From assembly GCA_037953625.1 (NCBI GenBank), contig CM075656.1, forward strand, positions 65,677,001 through 65,741,000: a stretch of 64,000 nucleotides of DNA, read 5' to 3'. This document shows, piece by piece, positions 58,919 through 64,000 of this stretch. Each line of letters opens with the position of its first letter. Within the stretch, counting starts at the first letter, position 1. The position numbers and the translations under genes were made by a program. The stretch comes from Crotalaria pallida (taxonomy: Eukaryota > Streptophyta > Magnoliopsida > Fabales > Fabaceae). Below the pieces are notes generated by a model. The model searched no databases. It had not been told where the DNA came from and saw only the letters and a list, made by a program, of their open reading frames with translations.

Positions 58919-59184
58919 AAGACCCGAAAAGAAAATATTAAGTTCAGAACCAAACTTTGACACCAATAGTATTAGGGAAAGGGGGAAAGGGGAAAGTTCT
59001 ACGATGCGCGTTTTGTTTGCCTGCGCATGACTTTCCTAGGAGGTGTAGTACTATGGTACACTAATAAGAAATTGAGGGAGCATTGTTGGCCATTCAAATT
59101 TCAATGATGGGTGTAAAACAGTGGGACCCGCATATTGGTTACCTGCTCGACTACTTGTGAGGTCTGTTGGCCTTTTTAATTATA

Positions 59185-59534
59185 TTCTCTCTGTCCCTTA
59201 ATATAAGTCATTTTTACCTAATTCACGTATATTAAGAAAAATAATTATTACTCTCAAATTTATCATAAAATATGTTGTCATTCCAAGATTACCCCTATTT
59301 AAAATAATTATTAAGGAAAGTTCTTAAATGCGCATTGTTAGATTTGCTTTCCATGCGCATGGTTGCTTTTTTGGAAGGTTCAGCATTGTATGCTCCTATT
59401 GGAAGTGTGTACCGAAAATCCTGATTGTAGAAATTATATGGTGATGGCATCAACGGTTAAAAATTGTGACCTGCTACCTAGAATAATTTTTGTTAAAATT
59501 AATTACTTTTGCTTATAATATGAGCCGGAGAGAG
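59185..59534. mobile_element. Stowaway-type MITE with extra insert
   Basis: Starts TTCTCTCTGTCCCTTAATAT and ends ATGAGCCGGAGAGAG, TA on both sides. A block AAAGTTCTTAAATGCGCATT inside resembles sequence at about 58994 (AAAGTTCTACGATGCGCGTT), suggesting a second short element is nested in it. Confidence 0.6.
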
Positions 59535-60597
59535 TATTAATTAAAGACATTTGCTGAACCAACCAACATACATAATTATATAATTTTTTTTTTCATTTTT
59601 TAAGGGGAGGTGGAGTTTTTCTAAAATTACATCATAACAATTAACTATTCATTCATAACCAAACCCCAAGACAACCCCTAAACCATAACCCTAACCCTAA
59701 CCCCAACCCTAAGTTATCAAACTCTACCTTTGTCCTAACCCGTTGATAAGCTCAACACTAACCCGCCACTTTGCTATCCAATTCGATCTTTTCTCTATCC
59801 ATAACTCGTATGTATAACGTTTCAATCGACGATGAGGGAATATAACAATTACTAACTTCATTACCTCCTTTTACATTTCACAAACCAATCAATTGGGGTT
59901 ACTTCACGCAACACACTATTCGTTACAATTGAACATTAAATACACCAATCACTAACTTCGGATTAATCAAACCCTAATCAACGTTACTCAGGTTATATGT
60001 CAACGATTGCACCATTAAACCTTGTAGGTCAACTAATCCATGATGTACTATAGGCAATTTTGAGAGGTATGTTTTAATATTTACTATAGGTCAACTAATC
60101 CATTTTAATATTTACTTTTTTCAATTTATTATCATTAATTTCATTAATATTAAAGTGCCCAAATGTCCAAATTTTATTATAACAATAATAATAATAATAA
60201 TAATAATTTATTATTATTATTATTATTATTATTTGTTTCTTTTTTAATTTTGACATGATTTATGCCACATTGCAAATTTTTTAATTTCAAATTTGACTTA
60301 TATTAAAGAAAAAAATCCTAGGTGCGAAAAGTACATATAACTAATGCGAAAAGTACATATAACAGATGCGAAAAATGTATTTTCCGCATCACTTATTTTA
60401 AAACAGATGTAAAAAGTATAATAACTTATGCGAAAAGTGTAATTCAATACAAGTACAAATTCTAACAAAAATAATTTAATTCTACCCAAATCATTTTCAT
60501 CAAAAGTTGAGATTTGGGTAACAAAACATAAATGCAGGTACAATAGCAAGAAATATTTTAACACATCTAAAGATTCCATCAACCCATTTCCAAGTCC
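59535..60597. other. Spacer with telomere-like and AAT microsatellite repeats
   Basis: 59680-59712 reads CCATAACCCTAACCCTAACC, a short degenerate telomere-like stretch. 60180-60233 is (AAT)n followed by (TTA)n, forming a palindrome. Part of 60480-60597 may be exonic on the minus strand as part of the chimeric remnant to the right. Confidence 0.45.
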
Positions 60598-60605
60598 CTC
60601 ACACC

Positions 60606-61600
60606 CAGGGGTGTAAGTGGTCCGGTTCGAGACCGCGAGACCGCTCGAACCGAACCGAACCGGACCGGACCGAAAAATGCAGTCTGACCCGATCTCACGG
60701 TCCGGTCCGGTCCCGAAAAGTTCAGACCGTTCTTGAATGGTCCGGTCCACGGTCTCAGTGTTTTTGAGACCGCTCAGACCGGACAGGACCGCATACATTA
60801 AAACCTAAAAATCTAAGACATAGACATCTGTATCAGATCCACATGCCAAAGCACACAGCCACAGCACACAACCACAGCCACAACCACAAAGCACACAGCC
60901 ACAGCCACAAAGCAAGTCTCTCTCTCCTTCTCACAACCCTCTCACAGGCCACAAAGCACATCGCTCTCGCTGTCGCCGTTGCCATCGCGCTCTCTCTGCC
61001 GTCGTTTCGCTGTCTCGCCTGTTGCCGTCGTTCGTCGTCTCGCTCGCTGCTGCCGCCGTTCGCTGTCTCGCTCGCTGCTGCCGCCGTTCGCTGTCTCGCT
61101 CGCTGCTGCCGCCGTTCGCTGTCTCGCTCGCTGCTGTCGTCGTTCGCTGTCTCGCTCGCTGCTGCCTTTTGCTCGATCGTCGCAGTCCGGTTCTCCCTCC
61201 TCCGTTCTCTCCCTCCTCCGATTCGTTCTCTCTCTCCTTCCTCCATGCGCCGTCGCCGCTGGTTCCTCTAGCACTCTCTTCTGTCAGTTTAATTTGATTT
61301 TGCCCCAATTGAATTTGCCCTAGATTAATTGATTTTGCCCCAATTGAATTTGCCCTAGATTTATTGATTTTGCCCTTTCTGTTCAATTAGGTTTTGCTGC
61401 CTTAATTAATTTCCAGCATTTTAAATTTTAATTTAATGGTCTAAATAGACCGGACCGTAGTGGTCCGGACCGATGCGGTCCGGTCCGGTCTTTATACCTA
61501 AAACACATTGAGACCGGACCGGACCGGACCATGATAATTTGATTGGTCTGGTCTCCAATGTCCGTCAAAGACCGGACCGTACCGGACCGTTACACCCCTA
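60606..61600. mobile_element. hAT-type non-autonomous element, 995 bp
   Basis: Ends CAGGGGTGTAA (left) and TTACACCCCTA (right) are inverted, and an 8-bp direct repeat CTCACACC flanks it (60598-60605, 61601-61608), as for hAT elements. Subterminal regions are packed with GGTCCGG/CCGGACC words. The centre (about 60840-61270) is GC-rich and contains a 28-bp tandem repeat. Long frames in the centre on both strands come from this repeat and are not genes. Confidence 0.92.
61022..61166. repeat. 28-bp GC-rich tandem repeat inside the hAT element
   Basis: About five copies of a unit containing TCTCGCTCGCTGCTG and CCGCCGTTCGCTG, period 28 bp. Because 28 is not a multiple of 3, all frames stay open and give artificial Ser/Arg/Ala-rich ORFs. 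Confidence 0.9.
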
Positions 61601-62701
61601 CTCACACCCACATACAGAGCCATTAAGTTTTGTTGTCACTTCTTCACTTGCTACTAGACTTGTGCTTCCATAAACCGGATTTTGCTCTTCTTCCATTACT
61701 CCTACAATTAAGTAAAAGGAAATTACTCAAATTAGTAGTCCAAACTGAAAAGTGACAACCAAACACACTTTTACTCAATCATTAATATATACCTTTATCT
61801 TCTAATAATCTAATCAAATCATGGACGATATAAAAGGATTAAAGCAAATAGCATCAATCTAATTGTGCAACTTACTATGACTATTCTAAAAAAAAATGAG
61901 TAGCATCATGCTATTGGACACTCATAACCCAAATCAGAGACTAAGAAACTTAAAGCAAATGAGAAAAGGTCAACAATTTAAGGCCTAAAGATGCTATTAC
62001 TTTTGAATATCTTGAATAGTGGAAGCAACAACTACTCTTAGATAAAATCATTAAGACACTGAACTACTTATGTAGTAAGTTAAGTAGTAATATCAGGTAG
62101 GACCTTATTTTTCATCACACCGTCATAATGCTCCTTATCCTGTAATTTAAAGAAAAACAATCAATGCTTTCTTTTTTTCAGAAAAACAATATGAGAAGGG
62201 CTAGAAGATATTATCAGATGTTTAAGCACCGCTTTACAAAGGAGTAAAGAAAATGGACCTTTATTGCAAAATCCCTTTCTTTTTCAATCTCCACAAGTTC
62301 TTTCTCAGCTTTCTCAAGGGCAACAATTTCACCGTTTAATGACTCTACATTTTTATCACATTCAATAGATTAACTAGAAATGTTGACATTACAAAAGTTA
62401 AAACTGAAAGCAATAGCATTACCAGCACAAGAATTGCAGATTTCTCCAACACCAAATTCAACAAGCTTTTCGCTGGGTTCAGTCATGTAGTCCAGAAAAA
62501 GTTCCAAAACATTGAGCTGCTTAAGTATCACATTTGAAAAACGGATAGTTACGAAGCGGAGATGATATGCACAAGAAATTTTAATTCAACTTAGCAATTC
62601 CAGCAAAGAAAAGTAATGGCTCAATACTTGACGCAAGAAGTTATAGTTGTAAGGATCATAGGCAAAGTTCGCCAAATTTCCCAAAATCTTTTCTTTTGTT
62701 C
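61601..62701 (-). pseudogene. Chimeric gene remnant: ARMC7-like exons plus coiled-coil exons
   Basis: On the minus strand, two exons fit armadillo-repeat protein 7: 62628-62701 (KILGNLANFAYDPYNYNFLR) and 62423-62516 (LNVLELFLDYMTEPSEKLVE, then FGVGEICNSCA), with proper GT-AG borders and phase. The next ARMC7 exons are missing. Instead come unrelated exon-like pieces: 62259-62374 (ALEKAEKELVEIEKERDFAI, coiled coil), 62090-62139 (DKEHYDGVMKNKV, soon reaching a stop) and 61601-61701 (MEEEQNPVYGSTSLVASEEV), the last interrupted by the hAT element. The N-terminal ARMC7 exon was not found to the right. Best read as gene fragments brought together, now broken; a lineage-specific chimeric gene is less likely. 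Confidence 0.55.
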
Positions 62702-64000
62702 CTGCAAAATGCAAGAAACATCATATTGAGAAATGTAACTAGAACCAGAGAGAGAATTGAGAGAAAGTGAAAATGGGGAATCTGAAATTTTCTTAATGAG
62801 TAAAAGTGCATTAAACAAGTTGATCTATCAGAAATTCTACAATATTCCCAAAGTATTACCATAGACAAGTTTCCAACTGTTCATATTTATTTTTTGATAT
62901 GATGGCATGAGTAGTGTGAAGGAACTTCTCAGTTCTCAATTTCATATGGCTTCTATAAAGTAGCAGAAGTAACTAACCGATAACCAATCAGCTTACTCAA
63001 CAAACTAATGTAACTAACTTATAACTATCCTAACCAATCTCTAAATACACTTCTATTTACTATGGCAATACATAAGCAAATAGGACTATAGGTGACAGTA
63101 ATCTCTAAATTTTTTGCTTTAACATGTTGAAATTTTTAATCAGGAAGAATGCATATACCATTGAAGCTCTAATACAACATCAAGGAACACTACCCAACAC
63201 TGTTGACACATTGCAAGAGAGACAACAACTACATAACCACCAAAATAAATACAAATGTATGAACCTTAATGCCATGTTTATTTTCGCAAGAAAAAGGGAG
63301 GAAAAAAACATACAAAAGGGAACTCCACACTCATGGGAAAGGCACTCAAGAGAAGATCATGGCAAGGAACTACACTACCAAGAAGGAACTCCACTGTCAA
63401 GGAATCAACGCACGCACAAAATTTGTCACACAAAATTTCCCTTGCATAAATAAAATAATTGTACTTCTTTCCAATGATTCCTCTGGTACGAACTTTATCT
63501 TTTCATTCCCAGAAGTATCCAACTCCCTAGAAGAATCTGACTAACATAATTAAATTATTAAATTCCAAAATTATTAAAATAAACATAAATACTACCTCAT
63601 GTGAATCAAGAGGGACGAACCTCGGGACAAGCACGAACAATGAATGAAACAAGAGGACCGAAGAGGGACGAAGAAGAATCGGGTCCCAAGCACGAAGAAG
63701 AAGAATTCAGGAACACCGCTCCAATGAACACCACAGCAGGAATCGGGTCCCAAGCTCCAATCGCGACTACATGAATGAAGAAGAGGGCAGCAGATCCATA
63801 TCTGTGTTACAGCAACAACGACGAAACGAGAATCACGAATAGGGAGAAGCACGAACGTAACAACTGGGAGAAGCACGAAGAGGGACGAAGAAGAAGGAGA
63901 ACCACAAAACGAAGAAGAAGGAGAACCACGAAGAGGCGAATCAATTTGGGGGGGTGGGTTCTACAAGTATAATAGGTCACATTTACCCTACCTGTTTTTT
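62702..64000. other. Region right of the ARMC7-like remnant
   Basis: No recognised coding exon. 63590-63975 looks like a promoter/5' leader on the minus strand: GC-richer, purine-rich (GAAGAAG), with a direct repeat (GAATCGGGTCCCAAGC at about 63688 and 63739) and a possible donor CACATGAG/GTAGT at about 63594-63602. It may be the 5' end of the chimeric remnant. Confidence 0.35.

Noticed and set aside
59680..59712. Telomere-like CCCTAAC repeats
   Set aside because: Only a few degenerate units; plant telomeres are CCCTAAA arrays. Not evidence of a chromosome end.
60833..61386. Several long Arg/Ser/Ala-rich ORFs on both strands
   Set aside because: They come from a 28-bp GC-rich tandem repeat inside a hAT element; a period not divisible by 3 keeps all frames open. 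No family similarity.

Overview
The window is plant nuclear DNA from a dicot and most likely a papilionoid legume. It is AT-rich, has short exons with GT-AG introns, and carries a TIR-NBS-LRR gene (absent from grasses). The NF-YA protein reads very close to legume NF-YA3/10 proteins, and the repeats (SIRE-type copia LTR, many Stowaway MITEs ending CTCCCTCCG, a Cassandra TRIM) fit. The species cannot be fixed from the sequence alone.

Layout: 1-2.5 kb is the 3' end of a Ty3/gypsy element of Tat-lineage type. A long antisense ORF (Transposase_28-like) is followed by the polypurine tract and 3' LTR. It abuts the 3' end and 1.65-kb LTR of a Ty1/copia element (2.5-4.5 kb). 4.5-11 kb is AT-rich with MITEs and no convincing gene. 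11.0-15.5 kb is a complete five-coding-exon NF-YA transcription factor gene (+) with two tandem miR169-type target sites in its 3' UTR. 16-24.6 kb is a repeat district: SINE, Stowaway MITEs, a 1.23-kb tandem duplication (one copy with a MITE inserted), and two head-to-tail Helitron ends. The second Helitron stops about 140 bp before the first ATG of a chloroplast RNA-binding protein gene (CP33-like, +, 24.8-27.7 kb).

28.8-32.6 kb is a complete 12-exon TatD-family deoxyribonuclease gene (-). Next to it lies a 1.15-kb foldback element (32.8-33.95 kb). 34.4-43.1 kb is an apparently intact five-exon TNL immune receptor gene (+). Its 4.6-kb first intron holds a CACTA-like element carrying captured gene pieces, including a CBP60-like exon; its second intron holds a Mutator-type MITE with a perfect 10-bp target duplication. 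43.7-45.2 kb is a broken direct copy of the 5' half of the TatD gene, so the TNL gene is bracketed by direct repeats. A second foldback element (about 45.2-46.7 kb) follows.

47-51.4 kb is MITEs and SINEs. 51.9-54.7 kb is a complete two-exon SYP12-type plasma-membrane syntaxin gene (-) with a hairpin MITE in its promoter. 55-64 kb is again mobile DNA: MITEs, a complete Cassandra TRIM (LTRs with 5S rRNA-like sequence, 5-bp target duplication), Mutator and hAT non-autonomous elements, and a chimeric gene remnant with ARMC7-like exons.

The five host genes (NF-YA, CP33-like, TatD, TNL, SYP12) are functionally unrelated neighbours, not a cluster. No previously undescribed biological system can be claimed. 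The most distinctive content is the density of datable mobile-element events around intact genes: nested insertions with paralogous empty sites, gene capture, a resistance gene flanked by a duplicated neighbour, and a duplicated miRNA target. Exon boundaries were set by hand from GT-AG sites, reading-frame continuity and family similarity; no search was run, so family names rest on recognition.
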